From DALYJJ01 sp031969915 (GTDB taxonomy: Bacteria > Acidobacteriota > Terriglobia > Bryobacterales > Bryobacteraceae): 7,562 nt of DNA. The translations under genes and the position numbers were made by a program. Positions within the stretch are counted from its first letter, which is position 1, and every line of letters starts with the position of its first letter. This document shows, in pieces, positions 7,128 through 7,562 of the stretch. Below the pieces are notes generated by a model. That model had not been told where the DNA came from, searched no databases, and worked only from the letters and a program-made list of their open reading frames with translations. The DNA lies in contig DALYJJ010000216.1 of NCBI GenBank assembly GCA_031969915.1, positions 1 through 7,562 on the forward strand. The letters run 5' to 3'.

Positions 7128-7562
7128 ATGAAGCGGGCATTGGTTCTCTTCGACATCGACGGAACGTTGGTCCGCCGCGCCGGGCCGCATCATCGCGACG
7201 CGCTGATCGATGCCGTGCGCTCCATCACCGGCCACACCACCACCACCGATCACATCCCCGTGCAGGGCATGCTCGACGGCGACATCATCGCCTGGATGTT
7301 GCGCGACGCCAGGGTTTCCGAGAGCGCCATCCGCCGGCTGATGCCCCGGATTGTGGCCGCGGCCCAGCGTCTATACGTCCGCCGCTGCCCGGACCTGAGC
7401 GCCAAGGTTTGTCCGGGCGCGCGTCTGGCCCTGGCGCGCCTGGGGCGTGTCGGAATACTTTCGGGACTCGTCACCGGCAACCTGACGCGGATCGGCTGGA
7501 AGAAGATGGAGCGCGCGGGCTTGAAACGCTACCTGCGGTTCGGCGCCTTCGCCGAAATGGCG
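7128..7562 (+). CDS. HAD-superfamily phosphatase (phosphoglycolate phosphatase-like), 3' truncated by window
   Basis: The first 145 codons of a haloacid-dehalogenase-type hydrolase, open to the window end. Motif I is VLFDIDGTLV (6-15), with nucleophile Asp9 and acid/base Asp11. Motif II is the Thr116 of LVTGN (114-118). A lysine-rich GWKKMERAGL segment (123-132) probably supplies motif III, and FGAFAEM then leads toward the missing acidic motif IV. The region between motifs I and II looks alpha-helical, as in C1-cap phosphatases such as Gph. ATG 7128 puts motif I at the usual distance from the N-terminus. An in-frame ATG at 7083 would add 15 polar residues and is less likely, though neither has a good Shine-Dalgarno. 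It diverges from the hemerythrin gene. The family is clear; the substrate (2-phosphoglycolate or another small phosphate ester) cannot be settled from this part. Confidence 0.88.
   Translation, partial: MKRALVLFDIDGTLVRRAGPHHRDALIDAVRSITGHTTTTDHIPVQGMLDGDIIAWMLRDARVSESAIRRLMPRIVAAAQRLYVRRCPDLSAKVCPGARLALARLGRVGILSGLVTGNLTRIGWKKMERAGLKRYLRFGAFAEMA

Noticed and set aside
7093..7131. A 12-codon open frame (MAAKSVTAVTRT) whose TGA overlaps the HAD ATG (ATGA)
   Set aside because: It could be a coupling leader peptide, but the only Shine-Dalgarno-like bases (AAAGAGG) directly abut its ATG with no spacing, and the frame is short enough to be chance.

Overview
This is a GC-rich (about two-thirds G+C by eye) chromosomal window with nine genes packed almost end to end. 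The mix suggests a soil-type Acidobacteriota of the Solibacter/Bryobacter kind: a Tat-exported sulfatase with a very short signal peptide, a tandem DUF1080 (3-keto-disaccharide hydrolase family) protein, a DevC/MacB-type ABC exporter and a recG-rsmD pair. That placement rests on recalled resemblance and is an inference. There is no phage, transposon, CRISPR, tRNA or rRNA signal. No stretch longer than about 70 bases lacks a gene.

Layout. Positions 2-2305 (+) hold the 3' end of recG, then rsmD (16S rRNA m2G966 methyltransferase), then a two-domain SagB/ThcOx-type flavin dehydrogenase. The three are joined by a 4-base gap and a GTGA stop/start overlap, so they look like one transcript. Positions 2346-4107 (+) hold an ABC exporter pair, permease then ATPase, overlapping by 8 bases. 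Positions 4141-5244 (+) encode an exported protein with two DUF1080 domains. It converges, 13 bases apart, on a minus-strand pair: a hemerythrin HHE-domain protein (7063-6608) followed by a Tat-exported sulfatase (6595-5258). Divergent from the hemerythrin gene is a HAD-family phosphatase (7128 onward, +), cut by the window end.

How the genes fit together. The first block combines DNA repair, rRNA modification and a redox enzyme of unknown substrate. The ABC pair probably exports a small molecule or lipid, but no membrane-fusion partner lies beside it. The DUF1080 protein and the sulfatase both act outside the cytoplasm, and both belong to families used for glycan or glycoside breakdown, so the 3' half may contribute to polysaccharide scavenging. 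Hemerythrin and sulfatase are co-directional with a 12-base gap, although their functions are not obviously linked.

The region is mostly ordinary, and I did not find a convincing new system. The points most worth a second look are: (1) the SagB-type protein, whose two nitroreductase domains appear to carry complementary halves of one FMN site; (2) a GTGAC-N4-GTCAC dyad between the hemerythrin and HAD genes; (3) -10-like hexamers so close to start codons that leaderless transcripts are possible; (4) a His-to-Ser change in the sulfatase GKWHLG motif.
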